DNA of 64,000 nt from Psettodes erumei (Eukaryota; Chordata; Actinopteri; Pleuronectiformes; Psettodidae). The position numbers and the translations under genes are program-made. Where the stretch lies: NCBI GenBank assembly GCA_016785225.1, contig JAFBJZ010000371.1, forward strand, positions 1,124,001-1,188,000. Direction: 5' to 3'. Positions 1 through 14,300 of this stretch are shown one piece after another (positions within the stretch are counted from its first letter, which is position 1; each line of letters opens with the position of its first letter). The notes beneath the pieces were generated by a model, which saw nothing but the letters and a program-made list of their open reading frames with translations, ran no database searches and was not told where the DNA came from.

Positions 1-2185
1 CTAATAAAAAAAAAAAAAAACAAACAAAAAACCCAGAAGCAAGTAAGTGCAGATGATCCCTGTCGTCCCAGCAGGAAAAGGGCAGCCCGCTTAAACAAAC
101 AGAGCTGTTCTAAAATCCCCTCAGCGAGCACCGAGAGGCCCCCAGCTGACTTTCTGCCTCGGATACGAACAAACAGATGCAGATTGTGCGCTATCGTCCC
201 TTTTCTTAACTCCGCTGTCTGCAGAAGTCCAGGCCTGTTAACTGCCCAGTCATCTCACACTGTAGGAACGTTTAAACTCAAGTACCGCTGACAGGTTTAT
301 TTTTGGTCTTTTCAACGACGTCTATTATTAGACCGATTAACAGACTTGCTGTTTGCCGAGAGGAACACACAATATCTTCGAAACATATCTGAGGACATTG
401 TGATTGGTGCTTACTTCTTTATGCTGTTATTAATGCGTGGGTCAATACATCTTTATCTGCAGTAAACCATAGTGTTATTAGTAATTAAAATTACATATGT
501 GTATTTGCTTTTTTTTGCTGAAAGTTGGATGAGAAGAAGGTGGATAGATACTTCTCTAATATCAGTCCATTAAATACAAAGTTACAGCCAAGGAACTGCT
601 CAAAGCTAAGCGCATCAGCTGCTAGCTGGCGCTTCATTTGTATCCAACATGTTTTCAATCTCATCTCACTCTCGGCAAAAAAGCCAGTAAGTGTATTCCT
701 CAAAATGCTTCGTAAAGCAGAAGGTATCAAACAAAACAAGTACGAATGGGGGGGGGAAAGGTTGTCTGGTTTTTCAGGTTTTATTTTGGACACCAAAAAC
801 AAAACAATGCAAATGCATTCCACCGGAAATATCGCATTTCATGTCATCAGCACAGAGGGACACATACAGGAATGTTAGATCAATTTCTCTCTTTCTCTCT
901 CTGTGTCTTTTCTGCCATATCTATAGTCCCATAGGCAGGGTGCTTTTGTACAGTGTAGACATGATGTTATTCATCCTGCTGCTGGTTTTTTGAGCTGTCA
1001 TTACTCTGGTTGCCTCACACACTCACAGAGACACACAAGTACACGCGCACGCTGCAAGACATAAAACACGCTTGTTTCTTGCTCTATAAACAACAATGAA
1101 CCAAGAAACAGCAGTATGTTCTGCTTGGAGGATAACGATAACTGGTATCTTGCAGTGGGCCTGTTGCTAGGATTTGGAAACACAGGAAGGTCACTGGGAT
1201 GAAGCCCACTGGGACGAGAGACATAAGCAGTCAGACAATCAGACACAGTGTTAACGCTGAAACAATGCCAACATCTCTGATACAGTCAGCAATTCAAATA
1301 GATCTGTGTGTTGTGCCCACTGCTATCTCTTTATGCACGATAAAGAATGGGGGTGTCATCTTTTTCATACATACATTTCAGGCAAATAGCTGCAGAAATT
1401 TAAAAAACATGCACACACGACATTGACGAAGCTGTTCAAATTGCTTATCTTCCTGAAGAACTTGAGCTTTAGCCACATCGTCGCAACATGAGTGAAATAT
1501 CAGGCTGCTAAAATTTTTAACGTGATGGATGTTTGCAACTAAATACTAAAAAAACGTCTGTTTGCAAACGTTCCATCACAGTTTTGACCGACTTCATCCT
1601 GCAGACAACACAGTTTAGATAATCTGGTTAAACCATTACTTTGTTGTAGCACTTGCATCTTTCTGATTCAAGCGCAAGGATATTCTTACTCATACAAATT
1701 ATGGCCAAAACTTTCATCCAAACAAGCGGGTTCATGTGATTCCCAGCAAGATGCTTCACACTCCTTTTGTTGAGTTCTTTGTTGGTGACAGAGCAAGATG
1801 CAACGCAGTTTGTCAGATGAGTCCACGTGAGCGTGGCCGTGGTCCCCGAGGGCCTGCCAGCTTTCCTCTTGGACGTCCTCCCTCACGAAGCAAAGGTCAC
1901 CTTCTGTGTAGCACACGCTGCCGGTTGGTGTGGATGTTGTGCTGCAACCTTTACACTAAGGTGTGCGTGACCTTTGAGGAACGGCGCCGGGATCAGCTCG
2001 GTCTTTTACTGAATTCATACCGCGTCGTCTGCATTTTTTTTTTTTTTTTGGCCATCGTGTCTGTAGGAGCGCCTCATGCTGTAACTGCTAATGGAGCAGC
2101 TGGTTGATGGCCGCATGAACGTGTGCGTGTGCGTCCGCTCTGCCTTAGAGGAAAGGCGAGACTCTCGTTCAACCAGGCGCCATCG

Positions 2186-2208
2186 ATTTATTTATTTATT
2201 TATTTATT
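2186..2208. repeat. ATTT tetranucleotide microsatellite
   Basis: About six tandem copies of a TTTA unit lie in intergenic sequence left of slc41a2. Confidence 0.85.
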
Positions 2209-3384
2209 CTCAGACAACTACCCACACTCAATTTGCTATCGCCACGGCAACACACCCAAACTCTCTGTATCTCTTTCATCCTCCCGGGGACAGCCCCCTC
2301 GCTGTCTCGTCCTCAGTTTATTTTCAGGTATGCTAACCGAAATCATGAATAATGGAGCGTGTACTGTGCACTGAGTGTGGGAGAGTGTCGATCCTCCAGC
2401 AGCACGACCCGCCGTTAATCCTGTCTGACGTTTTCACAATAAAAGAACACTGAAACTCGCAGCGTCTCCCTCTGCTCATTTCCTGTGTCAATATCAGATA
2501 CATAACATATATCAGCTGAACAGATCGTGTAATGCAGCCTCCGTATTTTTGATAACGATATGGACTGTTAGTGTAAGAGATCAAGCTTTTAATGTTAACT
2601 CAGCAAATATTCTTTTCATTTCCATTTCACGGTCAGTCCAGTGATCTCAATGAGATTCGTTCACAGCTTTTCCCGTCTCTGCCGTCACTAATGTCAGCGT
2701 TTTTAGTACTTCCTCCAGGTTCTAATGTTGTCAGCACCAAGTTCTGCAGAGAAATTTGCTGTACGTGTGACGTTTGTGCAGAAACGCATGCTTTACCGAA
2801 CACTGACGTCAAGTGGAGTGGATGGGCACCGCCTGGTCCTGTTGTCATGGAGGTGTTTACTGTTCCGTCATGTCCTCCCTGGCTCAGTATGTAAGCTTTC
2901 ATTCGCTGCGTTCAGAGCTGACGTGACTGGTCTTTCCCTTTCAGCGCAGTCATGGCTACGGCTCTACGCCCATGCGGCTAAGTTGGCTACATGTCAGCAA
3001 TTCAAGAAAAATAAAACCTGCGATGAGATGCTTTTCAATTGAAGGTTGTTTATTTTGACAGTATGGGCCCATGTGAGCTACAAAAGAAAAACAAAAGGCT
3101 TTCATTCCACAGGCAAAAAAAAAAAAATAATAATTCTGCCCCCAAGAATCTGACAACTTCAATGATATTAAGTTTCGTGCCAGTAATTAAAACGGAATGA
3201 AACGCTCCAAAAATAAAATAGTCACTGTCGTACAACTGAAAGTGAGTAGAAAAAGACAATCAAGTCATTGCGCTGTATTACAATGTAGTAAAAATTGCAT
3301 TAATGGCATGACAACGAGAAATACCTTGTTAACCAGGGAATCTCAAGAGGCACATACTGGAGATTTCGAGAGCCACTGGCCACG

Positions 3385-3386
<2 letters not shown>

Positions 3387-3418
<32 letters not shown>
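3387..3418. repeat. CA dinucleotide microsatellite
   Basis: An uninterrupted CA run of 16 units lies in the slc41a2 3' flank. Any open frame of alternating His and Thr here is a by-product of the repeat. Confidence 0.95.
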
Positions 3419-3420
<2 letters not shown>

Positions 3421-5376
3421 AGGCTGCTGAATTATCAGAATAAGGAGGAGTTTATTTTTCAGTGAGGGGATTTCCACGTCATCCCTCCAGGGGCTGACTT
3501 AAAAATCAGGCCGCTCGATCCGGATCACTTTTTCTCTGACCTTGTTTTGGAAAAAGTCAGAAATCGGGGTTCAAGTCAGGTTATGTTTACACTAAAGAAA
3601 ATGAGACTGATATGAGCAGAAAATAAGACTCGAAAACTAATTATTTGTGCACATGCATGTGAACACCACGCACACATGTAAACAGCGTGTGATTGGCATG
3701 CACCCACCGGAGCATAAAGGTAGGCGACTGAATAAATGAAAGGGAATGCAGGAGGATGACACAACATACAAAGGACTATGTAATAACATTTGTAGAATAT
3801 AACAGGAAGCTGCGGCTGCAAAGATGAATGTCTGTGAAGAAGTGAGTGTCTCTGCTGATTGGCTGATCCAAAGCAAATCTTAACCATTCGCTAAGGCCCG
3901 ATCCCCTTATTCCTGTTGCTAAGCCTGTCACTGACGGTGCACCCGATGGCTACATACATGATATTGTGCTACAAGACTGAGGCCAGAGCGTCACATACCA
4001 GGCACACAGTGTCATCACCAGATGGTGATCCGTGTAGAAACAGTGGCGAGCCAGTTCCTCCTCGTGTTATTTGTAGGATCAGGGAAGATGGCAATCATCC
4101 TAACGCTACCTTGCTTGGCTGCTCACCTTACACGCTGACGTTACAGGGGGAAGGGCTCTTTCGGATTAGATCAGCCAGCTCTGACAGCAGCTGGGGTTGC
4201 TGGAATTTGGATTTCTCCAAATGAAATCTTCCACCTCCGGCCTCCGTACAAGGTTGACAATTTTTACAAAGTGGAATGTGCAACAGAGCTTTTGTTCATG
4301 TCACCTGTAGTTAGCTCACAATGTGACCTTTGGCTGTGGAAGCGATGCTCAGTGACTGATGGAGGAGAATGAGCTAGTTTGCCGGACGTGCTCATGGTCA
4401 CAGTGCTTATGTTCGACTGTTTGATCCATTCCTATGGCTCTTTAATACCATTTATGGACACATCTAAAGCTCACTGTACGCCATGCCACACCTTGTTACA
4501 GCTGCTAAAATCTGATTGGATGGTGGGAGAGAGGTTTAGCAAATCTGAAACAACTGGCTGCAAACTGGTACGATGTAGTATTGGCTGTCAGGGTGCAAAG
4601 ATGCTTTTGGACTTGAATTAAGTGGATTTTTTCGTCAGCATCGCCTCATTTGAGTATCGCCATTATTTAATTTCGCGCCCAGCGATCCGTAGACATCGCG
4701 TCACTCGAATGAATCTTGAAATGAAATCACCTCTCAATTCCGAATAAACACACTTCCTGGTTCCCAGATCCTAAGGATGAGAACACAGTTTAGAAATGAG
4801 GGGGGGGGTGTTCAAGAGTTAATTTGAAACAACAGGAAGCTTCACTTCTCTTGGCCTCCAGTCCAACCCTGTCAGGTCCCTCCACTGACGTGACTGCGCA
4901 GTAATACACAAACAGAATGTCGTGACATGCTGGGTAGTAAATCCCCAAAATATATTCCAGCCTAAGAGATTTTTTTTTTCTCGTCAAGACCTCCAGCTGA
5001 TGTCCAGCTGGCAGACTAGACCACTTAGCCAACAGCAGCCATGTTTCCCAAGCTTTGTGGGTGGTGGCTGGCGTCTCCTTGCTCCAGCAATATAATATGC
5101 AGATGCTTTGGTGCAAATCGTGAAGATCAGAATCGTTACTGAGAACAGTCTATTTTTACGAAACATATTTTTTTTTTGTGTGTGTGTGTAGAAAAAAAAA
5201 AGAGCCAGGTGCGGAAAAGAGTTTCTAAACCACCGTGCGGTTTAAGTGAAGTTGCATCCAGTATGTGAAGAAGAGGAATGCGCTGGCCCGTGAAAGAGAG
5301 CACCCACATTCCCCACAAGGCTTAAAGGCACGAGAGGGCAGCTGGCAGGCGGCGGGGTTCCCGTCGCGCCGCTGCC

Positions 5377-8300
5377 TCAGTCGCCCACGTCGCTGTCGTG
5401 GTCTCCTATGAGCCACAGGAAGTGGAAGCTGAGAGCCAGCAGGGCGGTGCCCAGCAGGTCGCCCAGAGCGGTCAGGTATGGGATGGAAAAACTGTCTGGG
5501 TCTTTGCCGCTCCGCCACATGGAATGCACCATCCAGTCTGCTATACTCAACAACAGCAACACCTGGAAGAGGAAGACACAAGAAGAGACAAATTGCACGG
5601 GGGTGGCATTAAGCAACGAAACAGCAGTCCGAATGGTTTGATTATCGAAACGCTGAGAGACGGCATCCTCGTGTCTGTAAATATGTAGCTGGAGCCAGGG
5701 AGCTTAGCTATCACGAAAACAATAACATCATGGAGTTTCCGCTGCTTGTCCGGCAAAGGCTCCTTGCCGAGAAAGAGTCAGGCAGACAAAATAAATGATG
5801 TACGTGTAAAAAAATATTTAATAACAAATATTTAAGGCGCTACAAGCAGGATGTCGGTCCCTTTAGACAAAGCTAGTCTTCCCATTGTTATGCGAGGCAA
5901 AGATAAACGTCTGCCGGCTCCAGCTACCTGTGTACATATTTACCATGCAGACGCATGAAGAGTGTCAGTCCGAACATCGCTCTGCAAGAAACAAGTAGGC
6001 ACATTTGCGTTTTTTCCAAGATGTACAACTGTTCCTTTCAGAGTCCGACAGAGTCCAACACTTAGCATGCTATACTTAAGAAACTAAAAACCTCTCTGTT
6101 TTAATGAGATTAGCTTCACTGTGGTACCATCCAAAATTAAGACCATTTATTGGACAAAAAAAATGGCATTTCAAAGGAAGTTGAATCATGTTATTAGCAA
6201 CCTGAGTAGAGGCATGATGGCCTTGTGTGGTGATGAAGAAGGGTTGCGGTAAGGCAGGGCTGGCGGCGTTGCTGCAGATGCTTATTTTAGTGGAAATGTC
6301 ATTAGGAAGAGCCCCCTGAGATGCCTATCTCATTTTCAAGGGCGTTCCGACAGAATAAATATAAACACAAGGAGATGAAAAAGTTAAACAAAATAAATAG
6401 TAATGAAAATAAGTATGGAAAAAAAAAAAAATCACATTTCAATCAGAGCATGAAAATAGATCATTCCTGCGAGGATTATCTGGTGCAGTGATGATCGCAT
6501 TTTCACTGGCATGAGAGTTATGAGGTAATAATAGAGGAGCAATTACAGAGATGTTATTAGGGCCATGTAAAAGTGGACAGATGATATATATTGAATATTT
6601 CATGTCAAATTATTCCAATCAGAGTGAGCTTTAAACATAAAAGCTTTCTTAGCTATATTGATTCAGAGATAGGTGTGCAGAGAAAGGAACCATAAACTGT
6701 TTTGTACATTTAAGAATGAACTGTAGTCAACGTCGCTGTCTTTTTACGGAGGGAAAAGGCAAATTAAGAGTAACTAACTCAATGAAAGGACAGCCAAGAT
6801 CAAATTTGCATAGTATTTTCATTTGACGATCATAAATAATAATTACAACTGTTGATAGGGTACTCATTTTTCTAAAACTGTATGCTGTAGAGCTGGACCA
6901 TGACAACTCCTGACTGTAAGTTTACTTACTGATTTATTTTTCTGTTTTTCTTGAGCCGCTATTCTTTTTGTCGTTTGGTTTTTCATGGCAATAATAAACA
7001 CCAATGTGGCCAAAGAGAGGAGGGTAAGAAGAGGCAGTCTGAGTGTGATTCATAAGCACAGAACAGCAAGAAAAAGCAAGACTGAGAAGTGGAGAAAGAA
7101 AAGCAGCGAGTAACGGACAGGCGGGAAAAAATAAAATAAAAAAAAAAATAAAAAAAAAAAAATCGACGGACGAGTTCAGATAGTCTTATTCATAATTCAA
7201 CTTTCCACGCATGGGAGGGAAAGAGGCGCCAGAAAAAAAGAGAAGTCTATTAAATGATAAGGAGGAGTCTATAATTTAAGGTGGAATGAGCTGTCCGGCG
7301 TTGGCGGGGAGAACATTAGAAACACAAAAAGCAGCGCAGCCTGGCGAGAGGCACAGACATGCTGAGAATACAAGGACGCTGGCGTGGAGAGGGAGCGGGG
7401 AGTAAGCCGGCATATCGTTTTCTGTGAGGAAAAAAAAACGCACTGATGCAGGAGCTCTGATAACCTGGTGACAGCCCTGGTGCTGAATTTGGGGGTGAAT
7501 TTCCATGATGGAGCGTGCGACCGTGACAACATACTCTCCTGCCTCTTCCCCTGCGCAGCTCAGTCGCGACGCACAGGTGAACAAAAGGCGTCTGTGCCAT
7601 CAGCTGCCTCCAAACTGTCGACTACAATCTGTCATTTACGTTACATGGATTTCCATCCAGGATATTAGCTTGTGCTTTTATAGTTCCTCAGTGAAAAACA
7701 AGACAGGCTGGCGGGGAAGGAGAGAGGCATGTGCGAGATGTTTCAGACCATCTGTTCTGCCAGCCAAATACATCCCATTTCTGAAATTTCCCATAAGGCA
7801 AACAAAATAAAAGACAAATATCGGGCTATCACTCTGAGCCTGCTTACACCTGGTATTGAAGAGGCTCATTTCATGCTTCACACATGATTCACGTGCTCCA
7901 GTGTTCCAAAAAGACAAGCTTTTTCTCATACTGCACATCTTAAACTTTATTTATGCTCTGACTGAAACTTTTCATTGGGGCCCAGGGCTCTTTCATAACG
8001 CCCCTCCCAAAGCTGACCAATCAGAGTCCGCATGCCCTGAGTGAGAGAAAGGGTCGACACAACAACGTTATCTGATCGCCTGGCATCTGCCTCGGTGTCA
8101 GCTTCTCTGATGAAACATCGCTTTCACAGGTGGCAAACAGAAACGTGAGGCGGGAAACGACTTTCCAAATGTCGTGCAATCACGCAATGGGTCTGGCAAT
8201 GGGCAAAGACCTTCTCATCCTAAAACTCTTTTCCTTTTTTCCTGTGAAGTTGCTTGTACAAATGTTCCAAGTCAGATTCACAAATCCTCTCAAATGCAGT

Positions 8301-11300
8301 CCAAATCTTTTTATCCAAAGCGCTCCTGATTCACCCGTTTGCACACACGCGCACTGATGGCAGCAAGCTAGCTCATGTTCCAGGGGTGCGGTTCAAATGT
8401 GAACATGAGGAGTTGGAGGCACTAGGGCGAGAAAATTTGGAATGCAATGCCCTGAGAAAGCTAGCGAGCTCAGATGCTCACAATGGAGAGTATTAGCCAC
8501 GAAGCGCTTGTCATATTGTGTCTTTGTGTGCCTTAATCTCGAGCACAGCCGAGTGATTTATTGACAAAACGCTCGGCCCACAGATTACAGCTCCGGCAAA
8601 CTTCTCGCAGCTTCAATGCGCCAGACATATGATCCGTCAGGATAACGGCGCGAACATCAGCTGCAGTAATGAGCTGTGGGCTCCAGAGCGAGAGGTGCTC
8701 ACCTGTTCTTAAAGTGACTTTTTCCATCACGGCCTTTAGCCTTAGCGTTATTAAGTCTCCCAGTATCACGATTCCCATGAATGTTACATCACCGTTGTCA
8801 TGCATATTCATCACTGTCAACCTTGACGACCGAAATGGTCTTTTTTGATACCTCTGTGACTTCCTGTGCTATGTTGCTTTATTTTTACGCAGTCTGAATA
8901 TGATGTGGGATTATAAAGCGTCACATAATATGAAAGTTCAATGCTTATGCAAGCCCATGATTTCACAAAGAGAGATCAACGAAAGACAAGAAAGAGATTC
9001 ATCGGTCAATCTGCCTTTTGACCTCACACAGTTTGTAAACCCTGTAAAAACAATTAAAAATCAGACAACTAGTGATATTTAACCTACGAGTTGATCTCTC
9101 TTCATTAGCTGTAAGATGCAAAAGAGGCTGCATCCAAAGCATTTAAACCCTTGCAACCCGGTGGGCCCCTGTCTGCCCTGTGATGCTCCATCCGGGACTG
9201 AAGCACCACTTAAAGCATCTCTGCTGGCTTCACACTTAAACGACTTGGAAAGGCTCCAAACTCCTCAGCAGCCGGGATTACATCCTGATGTTCTGTGTCG
9301 ACATTAAAGATTTAGGAAAGTCTTAAAAACTCCTTGAGCGTTCGATGCGTACGCCGTCTAAATTCCTAAGATTCTAGAGAGACGGAGAGACAGATCATCG
9401 GGCCCCTGAAAAAGTAAAAACACTCATTCGCGGTTCAAGTCACTCCTTTGTAATTATCTTGACTGCTACCGAGACAAAAACAGTTGGAATGGAAAGCGCA
9501 GACACACCTGCGTTCCTTCCTTCACTGCAAGTGTTGAGAAGGAAATGCGTGACCACGGACTCAGATTTCAAGGGCACTTCAATTGAAGACATCATTCAAA
9601 CATTCACAGTGTGGGTTGAAAAAGTATGTGAACCCCTTAGTTATCAGCAAAAAAAATCAACGCAGTCAGCAAACCTGGAGTCCGGCCAATGAAACCACAC
9701 TGGAGTTGTGGGTTAGAGCTGCTTGGATTTATAAAAAAAAAAGAAAAAAGGGATACAGAGTCATCTCAGAAGGCTTACGATTCTGTATCCATCAGTCCAC
9801 AGTTAGACAAACGGCTATGAAGAGGCTACTCTCCCTAGAAGTAAAAAGACTCCAAAGGGATTCCACAGAATGATCACTGAGCTAAAACAAACCTCTGAGT
9901 AATGGCTGAAGGTTTAAAGGAACTGTAGCTGGTTATCATCTTTGTTCATGAGTCTACTGTATGCAGATCATGGTGCATGGGTCCCTGACGCCAGAGAAGA
10001 AAATCACTGCTGTCCAGAAACACATCGTTGCACTCCTGAAGTTTGAAGAGCATCTCGAGACGCTTAAAGAAACGAGAGCATCATTTGGGGCTCTGCTGCC
10101 CCAAGAGAAGAAGCTGGGCGGGAAGATGACCCTCAACATCAAAGTAAAGCCACTACAGAAGGACTTCAATCAAATGGAGTCCATCTTCAGGAGTGGCCAA
10201 GTCACAGTGACTGACATCCTGACCATACGTCTGAGCCGAACGCTCCAAACATCCTCCTGAACGTTTAGCACGCCTGATCAACAGCTACTCCAAGAGCATG
10301 TTTGATGTTACTGCTGCCAAAAAGGATTTTCAATCTGTTACTAAATCCACTGGCACTGTGGATGTTTGATGGGTATTCAATAAAGGCACTTATTAGAGCA
10401 CACTGTGTTTGTCGAAACCTGTGACTTACTTTATACAGCAAATACTTGCACATTCACTCATCCTGCAGACATAGAGTAACATTTATGGCCAACTGACGGA
10501 CAGAAGAAGGGATGTACAGATGTACGTACGCAAATTTGGGAGACAGGAAATTGGCGAAAAAGATGCAGAGGAGGAGTGTTTCAGTTAAATGTGGCATCGT
10601 TAAATGTATACTTCTATCATGTTAATTATTGATCCACTTTATCATAATCATTCACGCCAGCAGAGTTGCTGTGCTTTCACTGAGCCGTAACTACTCCATA
10701 AGCAGCTTTCAGTTATAAAAACAACTCAACTCTCACATCAAAGTGCGCTCAATATTTCATCAACGCCGTCCTTTCCACCTCGACCGCCTGATTAAATTAT
10801 TATAAATCCAAACGTGCACACGCAGTCTTAAATATATAGGGTTGGGTTTTTTTGGCAAAGGCAATTTTCAACTTCTTGGCATACATACACTTAAAGTACG
10901 GCTCCGATGCAGCGTTTTATAAATAAGGCTCCTGGTCTCTGACTGTCTGTCTGGTCGCAGACAAGGGGCTTCGTCAGAGCTTTGATTTGAACCCTGCTGC
11001 TGCAAACAAGACCGGTGAGAGCGGTGGGAAGGAACCAAAACTAATCAGCTGCTACCAGAAAACCAATTTTCAGTGTCTAAAACTCTTTCTGAATTGTAAA
11101 AAAAAAAAAAAAGGCCCCTGAGCTTTAATTCTTTTATGTGGAATGATGAGTAATGAATGTAAAAACAGCCTATTTAACAATTCTAAAGCTTCGTACATTT
11201 TAAAGCGCACTGGCATTAAAGTCATCACGTGTTCCTGCCTTGATCAAACCAGGTTTTCACACACAAGTGTTCAGCGTCCTGTTAATGTGTTGCACGCACT

Positions 11301-14300
11301 CTAGACAAAAAAAAAAAAAAGGATCCTCCAGCCTTTGATGCATGACTATCTCTTTGAAGTACTTCAGGGGTTTGAGCTAGCGCCTGAATTTATTAGTCGG
11401 GTGAGGTTGCTTTACAGCGGCCGTGCCTCGGAGGCCTTTCACCTGGGACGAGGCTCCAGACAAGGCGGCCGAACCACTCGCAGAGGCCATGAGGGAGAGA
11501 GCGATATATCTTCAGTGTGGGGGCGCGCGACGTAGCCTCAAAATCATATCACGATATTACAAGGAAAATAAAAGATCAACGAAAAAAAAAATACCGACAT
11601 TTTTATAGGTGATTGCAGCTTGCAAGCAGTTGCATTTATTAGTGCAAACAAACTGAAGGGCAGTTTCCACCTTTCTTTTCCAATGAGCTACTGTCATTGA
11701 TGATAGACTTCCTGCAGCAGCAGCATTATAATGCAATAGTAGTGACAGCAGTGCCACAAAGGAAAACGCTACCCTGGTTACTTCGGTTAAAGAATAGCGT
11801 AACTACTTAGCACTTTAATTTAACATTAATTAAAGTGGCTTAACTTTGTAACCCTTTGGGATGTTGCACAATATTAGAACGTGATAAACAGCGTACCAAT
11901 CAGTTCATTCATCTCCCTGCTCACCCTGCTCTCTCTCTCCTGCACACACACACAAACACACACACACAGAGCGAGTGAAAGGGCCCGCACACCTTCGCCT
12001 CCAGTCTCCAGCGCTCTCGCTCGTGTCGGGAACATAAATGTGTTACATGACACTCTGTGCTGATGAAGCCGTTCTATTCCTGTGTTCGCGTGGCTGATTG
12101 CGGGTAGGAGATCAATACGGAAGCCTGAAGTCAGAAACATTCCAATTGGCACGATCAAATCCGAGAAAAAACTGTGAAGATCGTTGGAAGGAAATTCACT
12201 TTGCAGCCCAAGCACCCTTTTACATGAAACAAAGCCTTTTTATCATCTGACCACCTCAAAAACAAATAATACATTCTCTTTAAATACTTGGTGGCTTTTT
12301 GCAGATAAGACAATTTACCAACAATCGAAATTTTCCTGAACCTTGGGCAACATTTTCTCCTGACACTTAGCAATAGGCTAACAGAGAATCAGAACAAGAT
12401 TCTTCACAGCACAATTTCTGGGAAACGTCTCACAAGAACTTTACTCCAGTTTTGATAAGGAAATACAAATGAACCCTGGTTTGTTTCGAATGAATCTTTC
12501 AGGTGAAGGGCTCTCTTTGGCTCAGTGAAAAATTTTGACCAAGCTTGCTTCGTTAGCAAAACGATGTATCCAAGCTCTGTGATTTACTCAAAGTACTACA
12601 TCAAAATACACTTGATAGTTAAATGTCAAAAAAGTCAACATGTGCTCACCTGCAGCATAGCAGCAGCCAGGTAGACAGACATAAAGATGGTTGTCAAGGT
12701 GGTGTGACCGCTCTTCATCAGGTGGATGGTGTAGAGGAAGATTAGGTGACCAGGAATCACCAAAAGGAGGAGCACCTGAGCAGATCTGTGATTGGCTCCT
12801 GAGAAAATACAAAAAAAAAAGATGGGGAAGGATGGTAAATGTGAAGAAACCCTGTCCTTTGCAAGAGAAAACAAATTGTAGGTGTATTCTTTATAAAATA
12901 CGTGACAGAAAAGCTCGGTGACAAACTGTGCCGGTTGAATCAGGATTCAGACTCCTGCTGGTTTTCATTCTAGACTTCTAACAAGGAATTAATTTACACC
13001 TCAGAGAGCAGGAGACAGCAATTAACTGCCCGGTAGGACGGAGGAAGAGCAGGAGAGCAGCTCACCAGGAAAGAAACCACTTTCTTCATTCTCTCACATC
13101 TCTCATCAACAATATGTTTCCATCCACAAAACTGCTGCTGCTCACTGGAAATCCCAGGAGATCACCGGTTCTCAATGAGATTGCTTTTTTCCCCCCATCC
13201 TAATGTCTGATGTGTGCATTAACTGAAGCTCCTGATCTGTATCTGCAGGATTTTATACAATGCCACTGCTGCCACATGATTGGCTGATTGGATAACTGTA
13301 TGAACATGCAGATGTTTGCTCAGTGGGTTTATGATATTGTGCGCATACCTGTACCGCAAAATGTGCGGCAAGGGTAGTAGCAGCCCTTGGCCTCGTCAGG
13401 AACCTCCCCAGGAGCACAGTGGAAATGCAGGTGAGTGGAGATCCTGCTTGACTGAATAGCCACCAGGTTACCCCCGATACCTGGACAAAAAAGTTCACTG
13501 TTATTACAGGAGCAGCACATTAATGCTAATGACTGTAATGATTCTTTTGATGACTGATTAATCTTTCCATGAGTTATCAATTCATGGATGAATTATTTAG
13601 GATAGAGAACATTGGAGATTTGTGTTTTCATGTTTTCTACTTGGTTTCCACATTTAAAGCTTTGGCTGTGTCGTCTTCTGCAATGATTTTGCAATTGCGC
13701 CCTACTGGAGAATTAGCTCCACAATTAATTATCTCAACGAACAAGCTCCTTAAGTTCACATTCACTGTCACAAACATTTACCCTATTTTTTTCCCTAGAC
13801 GATGAAATGATCAGTCACTTTCCCTCAGCTCTGCAGGTCTCTTTTCTTCATGTTAGGTTCTAATTAACATCAAGGAGATGAGCAGTCATGTGGGATACCA
13901 TCTGTCCTGAGAAAATACAAGGCTACTTTACACTCACATGCCGCAGCGATCATGCCGTCCCTTTTGCAATTAACACACAGACTCGCTTCCGGTGCGTTTC
14001 ATCCTCACATGCTTGCAGATACAAACAACACACGAGCGGACAGATGGGCGCAGAGCAGCTCAGTAAAGGAAGAGGCTTTGCTCTTTGTTCAAAGTGGACC
14101 CGAGCAATGCTGATTCATTCAGAATCATGAAAATGTCTCATTCTTGCTGCGTAGCGGATAGACACATCTTCTACGGGCACTTGGATTTGAGGAACTGAAG
14201 TGGTTGTTTATTGGAAACCGTCTACAAAAAACACTAAGCAGGCTGTGTGTGTCTCAGACTGCCCCCCACACACACACACCTCCCACAGGCCATTATTATA

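Larger units (their letters stand above)
1..5376. other. Intergenic DNA and slc41a2 3' flank
   Basis: No exon of a recognisable gene is seen here. The part nearest 5376 should be the slc41a2 3' UTR, because that gene runs leftward and stops at 5377. Reverse-strand AATAAA motifs lie at 3451-3456 and 3048-3053, which would give a 3' UTR of about 2 kb. Reverse-strand ATTAAA lies nearer, at 4441-4446, so the true end is undecided. An ATTT tandem repeat is at 2186-2208 and a CA repeat at 3387-3418. The short open frames have no family resemblance and look random. Confidence 0.5.
5563..12649. other. slc41a2 intron 9 (7.1 kb)
   Basis: This is the longest intron of the gene. It contains a decayed Tc1/mariner copy (9597-10421), a LINE reverse-transcriptase fragment (11323-11500) and A/T-rich sequence at 6250-6700 with several TAATTA-like and ATTA motifs that could be a conserved non-coding element. 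No nested gene is recognisable. Confidence 0.7.
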
